The position numbers and the translations under genes are program-made. Below the pieces are notes generated by a model. It worked only from the letters and a program-made list of their open reading frames with translations. It had not been told where the DNA came from and did no database searches. From Agrobacterium tumefaciens (GTDB lineage: Bacteria > Pseudomonadota > Alphaproteobacteria > Rhizobiales > Rhizobiaceae): DNA of 64,000 bases. Of the stretch, positions 17,361 to 26,594 are shown piece after piece (positions within the stretch are counted from its first letter, which is position 1; the number at the start of each line of letters is the position of its first letter). The stretch is from assembly GCF_005221325.1 (NCBI RefSeq), contig NZ_CP039893.1:1-64000 (forward strand). The letters run 5' to 3'.

Positions 17361-18716
17361 ATGCGGGCAGACGTTCTTAACAAGGAAAATGTGCTCGAGA
17401 CGGCGCGACAGATACGGCAACATCTGGCAGCTTCGTTGCCCGCTCGGCAGGGGCGACGGCGAGCAATCGATGACGAGACTGCGGAGATCGAAATTGTCGT
17501 CGATGAGATCGACGCTTCGCTTGCATCGCATGGCGAAAATAAGTCGCCGAAACGTCGCGGTTTTCAGCCCCTTGGAGACGGCGAGCATCCACCATCAGCT
17601 TTTATGAGTCGGGATGCCATTCTCAGCAACGTCCAAAGCGCTCTTGAAGTGGTCCTTGACAATCCGGAGACCGGTGGCAAGCCACCTGCGACAGAAGGGG
17701 CCCGCGAACCAACGGATACGAATGAGGTGCCTGCCAGGGATCGCCGGTCGCGACGAGTCTTCGATAAATTTTCCGTCACAGATATTGGTTGGATAAGTTC
17801 ACTCGTCGCCACGGGCGTTACAAAATTCAGATCGCCCCGCGACTTCAATCCGCTGCCGGCGGCCACAGTTGCCCTGCCATCGAAGTGTCGCGTCATCATG
17901 GTGGGCGATTGGGGCAGCGGGCTTCCACGCGCACAATCAGTGGCCCGTGAGATGCGGAAATTCGTCGAAGACGCGAAAGACAGCGGGCTTGCTTGCCACG
18001 TCGTTCATCTGGGAGATGTTTATTATTCCGGCTGGGAGTACGAATATAAACAAAGATTTCTGCCTTACTGGCCGGTTCTTCCATCCGAAAAGGACAGATT
18101 CGGATCCTGGTGCCTCAATGGCAATCACGACATGTATTCCGGCGGGTACGGCTATTTCGATTACCTGTTGGCGGATCCTCGGTTTGCGAGGCAGGAAAAA
18201 TCAAGCTTCTTCAGGATCGCAACACCAAAGTGGCAGATCCTTGGCCTGGACACGGCCTGGGATGACGACGGCTTGAAGGATCCCCAGGCGGCGTGGGTTG
18301 AGAGTATGAATTCGGATGGCGCGCGTCGGACAATGATCCTCAGCCATCACCAGATGTTTAGCGCAAGGGAACCTGGCGACGTCGGCAAGGTAATGCGCCA
18401 GAAGCTGTCCAGAACGCTGGAAGCTGGAGCCATAGACGCAGCTATCTGGGGACACGAACACCGCTGTATGGTGTTCGCACCTCACAACAACGTTCAATAT
18501 GCGCGTCTTATTGGACATGGGGGCGTGCCGGTATACGCTGACAAGGGAGAACCTCCCCCACCCGCGGTCTTTCAGACCTCGAGGACCATATCCACCAACC
18601 CGCTGGAGCATTGGGCACTGATGGGCTTCGCGGTTTTTGATTTCGATGATGCAGAGGTCAATGTGCTTTACGTTGACGAAAATGGCCAGATTGATAAAAG
18701 GGAGACGTTGCGGTGA
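17361..18716 (+). CDS. Calcineurin-like metallophosphoesterase coupled to CHAT protease
   Basis: A 451-aa protein with an N-terminal region of unknown type (1-170) and a metallophosphoesterase domain. All metal-binding motifs are visible: VGDWGSG (D183), HLGDVYY (D219), NGNHD (N254, H255), SHH (H329/H330) and GHEH (H365, H367). It would hydrolyse a phosphomonoester or phosphodiester, possibly a nucleotide signal. Its stop overlaps the GTG start of the CHAT gene by 4 bp, so the two are made in fixed ratio. The N-terminal part has no transmembrane segment. It may be the regulator or signal-removing partner of the protease (inference). Confidence 0.82.
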   Translation: MRADVLNKENVLETARQIRQHLAASLPARQGRRRAIDDETAEIEIVVDEIDASLASHGENKSPKRRGFQPLGDGEHPPSAFMSRDAILSNVQSALEVVLDNPETGGKPPATEGAREPTDTNEVPARDRRSRRVFDKFSVTDIGWISSLVATGVTKFRSPRDFNPLPAATVALPSKCRVIMVGDWGSGLPRAQSVAREMRKFVEDAKDSGLACHVVHLGDVYYSGWEYEYKQRFLPYWPVLPSEKDRFGSWCLNGNHDMYSGGYGYFDYLLADPRFARQEKSSFFRIATPKWQILGLDTAWDDDGLKDPQAAWVESMNSDGARRTMILSHHQMFSAREPGDVGKVMRQKLSRTLEAGAIDAAIWGHEHRCMVFAPHNNVQYARLIGHGGVPVYADKGEPPPPAVFQTSRTISTNPLEHWALMGFAVFDFDDAEVNVLYVDENGQIDKRETLR

Positions 18717-20611
18717 GCCTGCGGCCGTTTAATCGAGAGACGCTCATCGATCAAGCGATCCGGTATCTTGACCACAACTATCCGCTGTTAGGCAAGAAGA
18801 TCCGCAAGCGTGCAGCAACTGGTGAGGTTAACGTCCTTCGATATCTGTTGAAGATTTTCAGCCAGATAAACCGTGACGAACGTCCCGCAGCGAGGGACTT
18901 CCGAGACCTGCTGGCCGCACTGAGACAATCTCAGGCCGTAAAAACCCAGATCGATGGTCGGCGCCGTCGATCTCTTCCGGAAGATTTTGGCCGTCCGTCT
19001 CCCAGATCGACCTCACCCGTGACCGCGCCATCAGCCGAGATGATCGTGGAATCGGCCGAGGACCGTCCCTCTGCAGGTGCGTCTCCCGATCTCGCCTGGA
19101 TGGAAGAGCGGATTTCGAAGGTTACGTCCGGCGGCAAGAATAAAGACCTCGAATTTACCCCTCATCTCGACATCACTCCCGTCAAGGGGGGCGGCAATCT
19201 GACGGTCGCCGTGTATCTCGACAAAGATGCTTTCGGCGTCGGGGAAACCGGAACCGCAATCATTGCGTCCGAAGGTGTTGAAGTGCAGGTCCTGCTCATG
19301 GCAAGTGACCATTTCGAGGTTGTTGGTTCCCCGGTTAGAAGCTTCGTCGTCAAGGACGTAACGCGCATCGACATCTCACCTTACACGCTCAAACAGCGCT
19401 CTGATGTCACGCCGGCCGCGAAAGACCCTGCGATTGTAGCGTTGTTTTCTATCGAAGGTCGCTCGTGCGGCGTCGTGTCGAAGCTGGTCACTGAAATTGG
19501 TGAGACAGCGGACAAGGAGGTAGGCGACGCCGATCGGCTGGTGCTTCACCCTGTCACGGGAGAGGTCCCCGATCTTACCGTCACCATCGTTGCGAACCCG
19601 ATCAACGACGGCCAGCAGTTCTTTTGCACCGTTCAGTCCCCTCATCTCTCCGAATTTGCTGCTGGAGAGCCCGCCTCGTGGAATCTCCCGCGCAAAACAG
19701 AGGAGATTGTCAGGGAGCATATGAACGCGTTCACCGAAAAGACCGATGCTTTCCAATTGGTCGCAGAGCTTCGGGGTGCCGGTCGGGAGCTTTTCGACGC
19801 CGCCCCGGCTAACTTCAAAGACGCTTTCTGGAAGCTCATCGACAGCGGGGTCCAACTCCGCAGCTTCGCTATCGTTTCCGAGGAGCCCTATATACCATGG
19901 GAGCTCATGGTGCCGAAACGCGACGGAGAGAAATCGCGCAAAGCGTTGGGAGTGGATTTTTCTGTGGGTCGGTGGGCAGGAAAGAGAATAGCGGCCGACC
20001 GAAAAGTCACTCTCCGTGATGCCGCAGTCGTGGCACCCCGCTATGAGGGCGACAACGTTCTGGCAAAGTCCCAGGAGGAGCTTGATTTTGTCATCAGCCG
20101 TTTTCCCGGCGATCAGATCCGGCCGGCAACCTATCGCGATGTGGTGAAAACACTTCTGTCGGGCCGCAGCCTGCTGCACTTCGTCTGTCACGGCGAAGAC
20201 GACGGTACCTCCGGACAAAGATTGCAGCTTGATAATGACGAAACTATCAGCGCGACCGCTATCGCAGGCTTGGACGACGTCGAGGACGTGTTCCTGAAAA
20301 CACGGCCCATTGTCTTCTTGAATGCCTGCGAAGTCGGACGAGGAAATCCAAAGCTGGTTGGCCCTGGTGGTTTCGCGGCACGTTTCATCGAGCTTGGCGC
20401 GAGCGCGGTCATCGCTCCTCTCTGGAGCGTCGAAGACGAAATTGCTCATGACATCGCGTTGGAGTTTTACGGCGCCGTCAAGAACGAGCCCAAACTTCCC
20501 CTGGCTGACATCTTCCGAAGAATTCGAGAGAGAGCCTTCGATCCAGATAAAGGACGCGACACCTACGCAGCTTACTGCTTCTACGGCGATCCATTAGCCA
20601 CTGTTGGATGA
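18713..20611 (+). CDS. CHAT-domain cysteine protease, coupled to metallophosphoesterase
   Basis: A 632-aa protein with three parts. An N-terminal helical module (1-70, NRETLIDQAIRYLDHNYPLLGKKI) may be an adaptor. A beta-rich middle (about 140-270) looks like a ligand-binding or scaffold domain. The C-terminal CHAT protease domain runs from about 440 to 632. The catalytic histidine is H493 (FVCHGEDD) and the cysteine C539 (FLNACEVGR), and the family-typical ending YCFYGDP is present. CHAT proteases are caspase/separase relatives that act as effectors, for example in gRAMP-linked (Craspase) and gasdermin systems. GTG at 18713 overlaps the upstream stop. Confidence 0.85.
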   Translation: MSLRPFNRETLIDQAIRYLDHNYPLLGKKIRKRAATGEVNVLRYLLKIFSQINRDERPAARDFRDLLAALRQSQAVKTQIDGRRRRSLPEDFGRPSPRSTSPVTAPSAEMIVESAEDRPSAGASPDLAWMEERISKVTSGGKNKDLEFTPHLDITPVKGGGNLTVAVYLDKDAFGVGETGTAIIASEGVEVQVLLMASDHFEVVGSPVRSFVVKDVTRIDISPYTLKQRSDVTPAAKDPAIVALFSIEGRSCGVVSKLVTEIGETADKEVGDADRLVLHPVTGEVPDLTVTIVANPINDGQQFFCTVQSPHLSEFAAGEPASWNLPRKTEEIVREHMNAFTEKTDAFQLVAELRGAGRELFDAAPANFKDAFWKLIDSGVQLRSFAIVSEEPYIPWELMVPKRDGEKSRKALGVDFSVGRWAGKRIAADRKVTLRDAAVVAPRYEGDNVLAKSQEELDFVISRFPGDQIRPATYRDVVKTLLSGRSLLHFVCHGEDDGTSGQRLQLDNDETISATAIAGLDDVEDVFLKTRPIVFLNACEVGRGNPKLVGPGGFAARFIELGASAVIAPLWSVEDEIAHDIALEFYGAVKNEPKLPLADIFRRIRERAFDPDKGRDTYAAYCFYGDPLATVG

Positions 20612-20621
20612 TCAGCGCGTA

Positions 20622-21707
20622 TTATCCATCAACCAAAACAATCTCCGCGATATTGACGGCACCTGCCGTCATAACGACTACACTGTCAGGCTCGTCGGGC
20701 AATGCGGACGAAATCACGGCGCGTGCCTGATCCACCGCGCTGCCAACGGATTGTCCCGCACCGATGGCACCATAAAATGTGCTTGCAAACAGACCTGCCG
20801 TTATGTCCAGAACACCGTCGGCCGTGCCGATCACTATGGGAACGGTCTCAAGAAGCGCGTGGGCGCCTACCGCCGACTGGCATGCATTTATGATGACCAA
20901 CGTGGGTGGGTAGTCCGTCGACAAAAGAATGTTGGCAAGTTCTTCGAAGCTCAAGGCTGATCCGGTTGGGTTCTCGAAGTCGCCATCGTCCAGCAGCAGG
21001 AAACTTGCATTTCCATGCCCGGAGAAGTGGACCACATTAGGACGAACGTCATTGATCCCATCGACCAGATCTTGACGTGTGGCGGCCGGACGGTGCTGCA
21101 GGTCGATCAGCTCTCGATGTCTGACCCCACGCAACACCCTGAGAACCTGGTTGACCTCTGCATCAACGCGCAATGGATCATCCAGACGGGGACTGGATGT
21201 AAGGTAGAGAACTCTGAGCTTTTCCGGTTCAGGTGGGCGCTCAAGGATGTGCCGGATGGTGATCGTAGAAAGTTCGGCCAGCTTGCGGGCATGATCGATC
21301 TCGTCTCGTCGTCTTTTCAAGGTGTCTCTCGCGAATGCGTCGCGTTCAGATTTGGCCTTTCTTGCCCTTCGATCGTTTTCCCGATCGTCTTGGGCGCGCT
21401 CACGCTTGATCGCGGCGTCGAGCGAGGCCTGCGTTTGCCTGATGTTATTGGAAATGTCTGCCAGCTTTTTGCTGATCGCTGCTATACTCTTTTGAGCGGT
21501 GGTGATCTTTTTTTCCGCGCTTTCAGCCGCGCGAACGTGTGATTTCGCAGTTGAGATGTTCTTCGTCGCGGCGGCAGCACTTCGCTTTGACGCCGCATCC
21601 TGCCTGGCTTTTCCCGCCGCGCTTTCCTCCTTTGAGAGATTTGCTTGCAGGCTGGAGAGGTCTTTTTGCAGTTTTACCAACTGACCGCGATAATAGTCCG
21701 AGTTCAA
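20622..21707 (-). CDS. Coiled-coil CHAT protease
   Basis: A 361-aa protein. Residues 1-145 form a long charged coiled coil rich in A, K, E and R. Residues 160-361 form a CHAT domain (VLYLTSSP, then H231 in VHFSGHGN and C276 in IINACQS). The start is TTG at 21707 with GGGGA about seven bases ahead; no in-frame ATG fits. It is the last gene of a three-gene minus operon (HARE-HTH, helical-repeat CHAT, coiled-coil CHAT), 53 bp after the previous stop, and converges on the plus-strand CHAT gene with 10 bp between stops. The coiled coil suggests oligomerisation. Confidence 0.85.
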   Translation of the reverse strand: MNSDYYRGQLVKLQKDLSSLQANLSKEESAAGKARQDAASKRSAAAATKNISTAKSHVRAAESAEKKITTAQKSIAAISKKLADISNNIRQTQASLDAAIKRERAQDDRENDRRARKAKSERDAFARDTLKRRRDEIDHARKLAELSTITIRHILERPPEPEKLRVLYLTSSPRLDDPLRVDAEVNQVLRVLRGVRHRELIDLQHRPAATRQDLVDGINDVRPNVVHFSGHGNASFLLLDDGDFENPTGSALSFEELANILLSTDYPPTLVIINACQSAVGAHALLETVPIVIGTADGVLDITAGLFASTFYGAIGAGQSVGSAVDQARAVISSALPDEPDSVVVMTAGAVNIAEIVLVDG

Positions 21708-21760
21708 TTTGCTTTCCCCATCGCCATCTCAAGAAGCCTCCATGGCTTCGCATGGTCCCG

Positions 21761-23455
21761 CTAATCAGCAGCAAGCAAGACATAAAGATCTGCCTCATCA
21801 TCGAACGCAATCCGAACTTCATTTTTCGCAAGCCTGAACGCGATGTCGAAGGACCTGCCGTGTGCCAAGGCGCGGTAAAAGGCTTTGCTAAATGAAATGG
21901 CTGCTTCGTCAAGCACGCTTGCATCGCAACCGATCACCCATTTGACGTGAGCGAGACAATGCTGCCCTACGGCCGAGGAGAAGCAGGCGTTTAAGACCAG
22001 ACACTCGACTGCGCCGCTCAATGCTACCAATTCCGCAATCGCTTTTGAAGAAACGGGAACGGGATCGCCGTTGCGGTTCTCAAAAACCAGGGCTTTGTCG
22101 GTTCCGTGGCCGCTAAAATGCAGGACCTTGGGATTGAAGTCGAGGACGGCGCCCTGAATTTGATCATTCCGCACCGCCCAGCGGCGCTCAGATACAATCT
22201 CAACTTTTTTATGATAGACGCGCTTGAGCTCGTCCTCGATTTCACGTGCTTCCTCGTCAGGGCGAAGACGTTCTGAGGAATAAGGCGAGGCTGCCAGAAA
22301 AAGCACCTTCATTTCGGGGATTGCGGTTTGCCCGATATTTATTTCGTGGATCCGTTGTTTGAAATCCATGTCGGCCGGGAAGAGACTGAGGTTTCCCTGA
22401 TCGAGCTCAGTCGCCTTGATCTTCCCGTACAGGCCGTGCCCCTCGGCCCCCAGAAGAATATTACGCTTGAGGTTTGGTTCAACTTCCAAAACTGCGAAAA
22501 CTTTCGCCTCATAGACAGGCATCTGATCGGCATATCGGGCAAGATGCTCGGCGATCAGCGACCTGACATGCCTGTCAGTCTCGAGATCAAACCAGTTGAC
22601 CGTGATATCAGGCAACCCGTCGTAAAAAATCCGCTGCACACCTTTCGCAAGACCTTCGCGCGCAATCGGGCTCTTGCTGTAGGAACCTTGAAGGATGATC
22701 TCGTGACGTCTCTTATCGTCGTCAAGTCGCTGCGCAGCAAGCTGGAACAGCTTTGCCTGGACGTTAAACGGTTGAGACTCGATGCGCTGAAGATCGAAAC
22801 CGAGGTCAGCCATAGTCAGGCGCACATTTTCCAGAACTGACCACGCCGAGTATTGGCGGACGATCGGATCGTCGTGCTGCGCCAGCGCTTTGACAAAGGT
22901 GCCGTTGTTGTGCCGAGGATCAAAAAGGTTCTCAATATCCCTGTTTAAGCCAACCGTGATCAACGCAAGCTTGAGAACTTCAAGATCTGCTTTGTCAATA
23001 TTTATCGAAAAACCGTTTAGGTCCAGTAGCTTAGGATCGGTGTTCTGTAGGGCCGCAAGGGTTCGAATCGCGGGATCGACATTTTTCAATGAAGGCGCAG
23101 ATGCCAAATCGCCTCCGTAAATCCGGGACAATGCGGCCACGGCTGCCGCGACAATCTCAGGAAACGTTTCGTACTGCGCGATTGAAAGTTCAATATACCT
23201 GCCTGACTCTTCGCGCCGCGCCAGTCGAGCAAGTGCGTTCAGGCACCACCTGACAACCTTCAAATCGGGATGTGACAACACCATCCCATTGATCGTTTTT
23301 TCGAAAGAATTCCTGTTCTCAGCGTTTAGCTGAAAGCCGCCCCGATAGAGACCGCATAAATCCTGGAGCGCAAGTTTGCGTCGGCGAGCGTCTCCGTTTT
23401 CGAGCTCGAACTTCAAGAATGCCGATTTTTCGTGCGAAATAATGCTCGATTTCAC
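21761..23455 (-). CDS. Helical-repeat CHAT protease
   Basis: A 564-aa protein with an N-terminal helical-repeat region of HEAT type (about 20-350; repeats such as LKVVRWCLNALARLA and EIVAAAVAALSRI) and a C-terminal CHAT domain (380-564). The catalytic pair is H450 (LHFSGHGTD) and C491 (LVLNACFSS). The domain start KVLFLAASP closely resembles that of the downstream CHAT protein, so the two may be sister proteases. The start is GTG, overlapping the HARE-HTH stop (GTGA). The repeats may hold a target or sensor and keep the protease off until triggered. Confidence 0.83.
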   Translation of the reverse strand: MKSSIISHEKSAFLKFELENGDARRRKLALQDLCGLYRGGFQLNAENRNSFEKTINGMVLSHPDLKVVRWCLNALARLARREESGRYIELSIAQYETFPEIVAAAVAALSRIYGGDLASAPSLKNVDPAIRTLAALQNTDPKLLDLNGFSINIDKADLEVLKLALITVGLNRDIENLFDPRHNNGTFVKALAQHDDPIVRQYSAWSVLENVRLTMADLGFDLQRIESQPFNVQAKLFQLAAQRLDDDKRRHEIILQGSYSKSPIAREGLAKGVQRIFYDGLPDITVNWFDLETDRHVRSLIAEHLARYADQMPVYEAKVFAVLEVEPNLKRNILLGAEGHGLYGKIKATELDQGNLSLFPADMDFKQRIHEINIGQTAIPEMKVLFLAASPYSSERLRPDEEAREIEDELKRVYHKKVEIVSERRWAVRNDQIQGAVLDFNPKVLHFSGHGTDKALVFENRNGDPVPVSSKAIAELVALSGAVECLVLNACFSSAVGQHCLAHVKWVIGCDASVLDEAAISFSKAFYRALAHGRSFDIAFRLAKNEVRIAFDDEADLYVLLAAD

Positions 23456-24378
23456 GTCTGCTCATCTAACGTTTCTCGAACAGCGCCAAGGGCACTTACG
23501 CTCCAAGGTTCGAAGTCGTCGACATTGTTTAATGGAAGGGTGGCGTCCATCCAGAGCGGATCATTTAAAGAAAGTCGTCGTGTCGTGGGCTCAAACCAAC
23601 GCGGGCATGTCCAGTCCATGACGATCATCAGGACACTTTGGCCGGGTTCGCGATCGACAATGAAGGCCGATATCGGCCGTGGCGGCTCGATACTCTCGGT
23701 GTGGAAGACGGTGGGCGAGATATCCAGGTCCGAAGAAATCGCAGCAAGCGAATTTTCCGACGCTCCGTAGTCTCCATTGGAAAACAGCGTGTAGTCAGAA
23801 AATCGCACAACGCCAGGAAACCCGATTGTTCGGCGATTCGCAAATGAATCACGATCTTCGCGGTATCGACCAGATCGATAGCTCAGGACAAGATTGCCAC
23901 GCCGTACCAGTGAGAAGGTCCACACTGCCAAGGCTGCAGCCGGCTTCTCGTTGGCTTCAAAATAATGGATGGCGCCCCTGTCTTCGGCTGTTCGGACGAG
24001 GGAGGACCATTCCTTCGGCAGATTTCTGCCGAGATCTCTCACAAAATCGGCATCAATTGCAAGAAACGGCTCAGTTAGGAGATCGCGCGTTCTTCTGCGC
24101 GCCGGGAACCTTTCCTTGAATTTATCTGGAACTTCTGGGTCCGGTATGAGCTCGGAAAGGAAAAATACGCCAGGTTCCGTTCGAAAAAACAGCGATGTGT
24201 CGCGGTGCTCGAGGATGTCCTCGCTCAAGCGCGCCTGCAGTGTTTTCTCTTGTGTTCTTCCAAACAAGTGCGACGGAACAATGCCTGCTCGATAAGCGGC
24301 GTCAAGCATCTTCTTCGCTGTCATCGGACGGCGAGATGCTTTCAAAACCTGTCTGGCGAGTTCGAGATAAGAATCCAT
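23452..24378 (-). CDS. HARE-HTH domain protein, first gene of CHAT operon
   Basis: A 308-aa protein whose first 75 residues match the HARE-HTH winged helix (SYLELARQVLKASRRPMTAKKML...SEDILEHRDTSLFFRTEPGVFFL). This domain is found in RNA polymerase delta, ASXL proteins and many restriction or conflict proteins. The remainder (80-308) is not recognised and contains several W/F-rich beta-type segments. It overlaps the CHAT gene downstream by 4 bp. It could sense DNA or transcription state, or regulate the operon; I cannot tell which. Confidence 0.65.
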   Translation of the reverse strand: MDSYLELARQVLKASRRPMTAKKMLDAAYRAGIVPSHLFGRTQEKTLQARLSEDILEHRDTSLFFRTEPGVFFLSELIPDPEVPDKFKERFPARRRTRDLLTEPFLAIDADFVRDLGRNLPKEWSSLVRTAEDRGAIHYFEANEKPAAALAVWTFSLVRRGNLVLSYRSGRYREDRDSFANRRTIGFPGVVRFSDYTLFSNGDYGASENSLAAISSDLDISPTVFHTESIEPPRPISAFIVDREPGQSVLMIVMDWTCPRWFEPTTRRLSLNDPLWMDATLPLNNVDDFEPWSVSALGAVRETLDEQT

Positions 24379-24752
24379 TGGTACAGCAATTCGAGGTTGC
24401 GAGATTGTAGCTGCCCAAACTGAGTGTCACAAGCCCTGCATTTGTTCTGCCTCGACTTTAAACGAACCAGAGATTTGTCAGACAATGCATGCCGTTCCCC
24501 CACAAACAGGTGCAGACCATTCGGCAACCGACGCCCTTGCGTTCAGACGACTGTTACAAGAACAGTGCGCAACGTCATTGATCTCCCTGCTCGCGAGCAA
24601 TCCGGAGGACGCGCCACCTTTTTCGACCGAAGGCAGCGTTAGTTCTTATAGTTGCGTTTGCGTTGAACGCCGAAGACTCTGATGTAGAATCACAGTAATA
24701 TCGATGGACGAGCAATTCGAGCGCCCAATCAAGCGACTGTTGGAAAGTTGAC
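24379..24752. other. Divergent promoter region between CHAT operon and TIR-caspase operon
   Basis: This 374-bp stretch has no supported gene. It separates two diverging operons, so it should contain both promoters. Short open frames here have no recognisable features. Confidence 0.5.
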
Positions 24753-25139
24753 ATGGCCAAAAATCACCGCATTTTTATTTCATTCGCGATTGAAGACGAA
24801 TGGGCTCGTACGCGAATGGTAGGGCAAGCCAGGAACGAGAGAACGCCATTCGAATTTGTCGACATGTCGGTCAAGCGTCCTTGGGATGAAGCTTGGAAAA
24901 CGCAGTGCCGCATCCGTATCAAAGGTTGCGACGGCATGATCGCGATGGTTACGACCAACACCGCCAAAGCAGAAGGGCAGCTTTGGGAAGTGCGGGCTGC
25001 ACTTCAAGAGGGCGTGCCGGTCTTGGGCGTTTACGCTACCCAGGATAATCGACCATATTCGCTACCTGCCGACTTCCGGCAGGTGCGGGTAGTCGACTGG
25101 ACTTGGGCCAACATCACTTCGTTTATTGTGAGACTGTAA
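24753..25139 (+). CDS. ThsB-like TIR protein, signal producer candidate
   Basis: A 128-aa single-domain protein of the ThsB/DUF1863 TIR-like family: HRIFISFAIEDEWARTRMVG, RIKGCDGMIAMVTTNT and EGQLWEVRAAL with probable catalytic E79. In Thoeris systems ThsB proteins make a cyclised ADP-ribose-type messenger from NAD on infection. The caspase-like gene starts 1 bp after its stop, and a SLOG-like gene follows, so the three form an operon. This gene order fits a TIR that activates a protease, as reported for type IV Thoeris. Confidence 0.8.
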   Translation: MAKNHRIFISFAIEDEWARTRMVGQARNERTPFEFVDMSVKRPWDEAWKTQCRIRIKGCDGMIAMVTTNTAKAEGQLWEVRAALQEGVPVLGVYATQDNRPYSLPADFRQVRVVDWTWANITSFIVRL

Positions 25140-25140
25140 T

Positions 25141-26106
25141 ATGGATCGGCGAGCGCTGATCGTCGGGATCGACCAGTACGACAGTTTCCCGCCGCTGTCA
25201 GGCTGCGTTGCAGACGCGGACGCGATGCTGCCAGTGCTCGCGCGTCATGAAGATGGCTCCAAGAACTACGATTGTCGTATCTTTACGAGTGTCGGAGTCG
25301 ATCGCATTACTCGTCCCTTTTTACGGGCAAGGTGGAAAGAATTGTTCGGCTCGTTCACGGGCGACGCCGTCTTTTATTTCGCAGGCCATGGCGGTCCGAG
25401 CGGATCGGGCGGCTTCCTTGTTACTCAGGATGGCGAAGACGACGATCTCGGGCTTCCCATGAACGAAATCGTTCAATTGGCCAATGACTCGCCAACGCGC
25501 TCCGTGCTCATTATCCTGGACTGCTGTTTCAGCGGTGCTGCCGGCAATTCGGCAAGTTTGCAAACCCCAGGTCTTTATCAGGCGACGTTGCGGGAGGGGG
25601 TCACCATCCTGGCAGCGTCCCGCCCAACCGAACTTGCTGGCGAAATCGATGGGCATGGCGTCTTTACCGACCTGGTGTTGGGCGCACTGCGTGGCGGGGC
25701 AGCCGACGTCAGAGGCCATGTCTCTGCGGCCGGTATCTACGGCTATGTTGAATCTGCATTCGGCTCTTGGGCGCAGCGGCCGCTTTATAAGTCTCATGCT
25801 GCCAGGCTCGATCCCGTCAGGCTTTGCCTGCCCAAAGCAACGGACATGCTCCTTCGTCAGCTTCCTCATTTTTTCAGTTCCGCGGATGCAGATTATCGCC
25901 TTGATATGAGCTACGAAGAAACAAATGGGGCAGCGATCGCCGCAAATGTTGAAACCTTCAAAAAGTTCAAAACCCTGCAACTAGCGGGCCTTTTGATGCC
26001 TCGCTCCGGCTCTGACCTCTACTGGACCGCAGAGCGGTCCGGTTCGGTCGTTTTGACAGCGCTTGGGCAATTTTATTGGCGGCTTGTCGACGAGGGACTG
26101 ATTTGA
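25141..26106 (+). CDS. Caspase-like protease (peptidase C14 family)
   Basis: A 321-aa protein with an N-terminal caspase/metacaspase domain. It begins RALIVGIDQYDSFPPLSGCVADAD and has the catalytic histidine H83 (YFAGHGG) and cysteine C129 (ILDCCFSGA). The C-terminal part (245-321) contains FKKFKTLQLAGLL and LTALGQFYWRLVDEG, which looks like a winged-helix module. It sits between a ThsB-like TIR and a SLOG-like protein, pointing to activation by a nucleotide signal. As an effector it would cut cell proteins and stop growth. Both catalytic residues are intact. Confidence 0.85.
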   Translation: MDRRALIVGIDQYDSFPPLSGCVADADAMLPVLARHEDGSKNYDCRIFTSVGVDRITRPFLRARWKELFGSFTGDAVFYFAGHGGPSGSGGFLVTQDGEDDDLGLPMNEIVQLANDSPTRSVLIILDCCFSGAAGNSASLQTPGLYQATLREGVTILAASRPTELAGEIDGHGVFTDLVLGALRGGAADVRGHVSAAGIYGYVESAFGSWAQRPLYKSHAARLDPVRLCLPKATDMLLRQLPHFFSSADADYRLDMSYEETNGAAIAANVETFKKFKTLQLAGLLMPRSGSDLYWTAERSGSVVLTALGQFYWRLVDEGLI

Positions 26107-26594
26107 CCCGCGTCGGAGTAACAGGCCATCAAGATCGCGTTGGCATGGACTGGTCCTGGGTGCGCAGAAGCGTCCGCAGCGCGCTCGTGAGTTGCGGCGC
26201 GACGGAGGCGTTGAGCTCACTTGCAGAGGGAAGCGACCAGGTCTTCGCCGAGGTCGCGCTGGACCTCAGCATTCCTTTACGGGCCGTCGTGCCATTCAAC
26301 TCCTACGAGGCGTTCTTCCAAGACGCGCATGTCTTGTTGAACTATCGACGGCTGCTTGGCCAGGCGCGGCGGGTAGACCTTAATCTACACTTCTCACCTG
26401 AGAGAGCTTTCTTCGAAGCGGGAAAATTCATCGTCGACGAATGCCAGTTGTTGATAGCGGTATGGGATGGCAGACCGGCCGAAGGATTTGGTGGAACGGC
26501 CGACATCGTCACTTATTCGCGCAGCCGGGGTCGGCGCCTTATTTGGTTGGACCCGTTCAAAGCCGAGATTCACAGGGAAGGGTCCATGACGTGA
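26103..26594 (+). CDS. SLOG-like nucleotide-sensor protein
   Basis: A 163-aa protein of Rossmann-like type: TRVGVTGHQDRVGMDW, SLAEGSDQVFAEVAL, LLIAVWDGRPAEGFGGTADIV and RRLIWLDP. These match the SLOG superfamily pattern, whose members bind nucleotides and in ThsA sense the TIR-made signal. The start TTG at 26103 overlaps the caspase stop (TTGA) and has GAGGGA five bases ahead; a further upstream TTG at 26076 is less likely. In this operon it may bind or degrade the TIR product. Family assignment is by pattern only. Confidence 0.6.
   Translation: MTRVGVTGHQDRVGMDWSWVRRSVRSALVSCGATEALSSLAEGSDQVFAEVALDLSIPLRAVVPFNSYEAFFQDAHVLLNYRRLLGQARRVDLNLHFSPERAFFEAGKFIVDECQLLIAVWDGRPAEGFGGTADIVTYSRSRGRRLIWLDPFKAEIHREGSMT

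Noticed and set aside
19376..20449. Minus-strand open frame of 357 codons
   Set aside because: Antisense to the CHAT gene with visible His/Cys dyad; no motif of its own.
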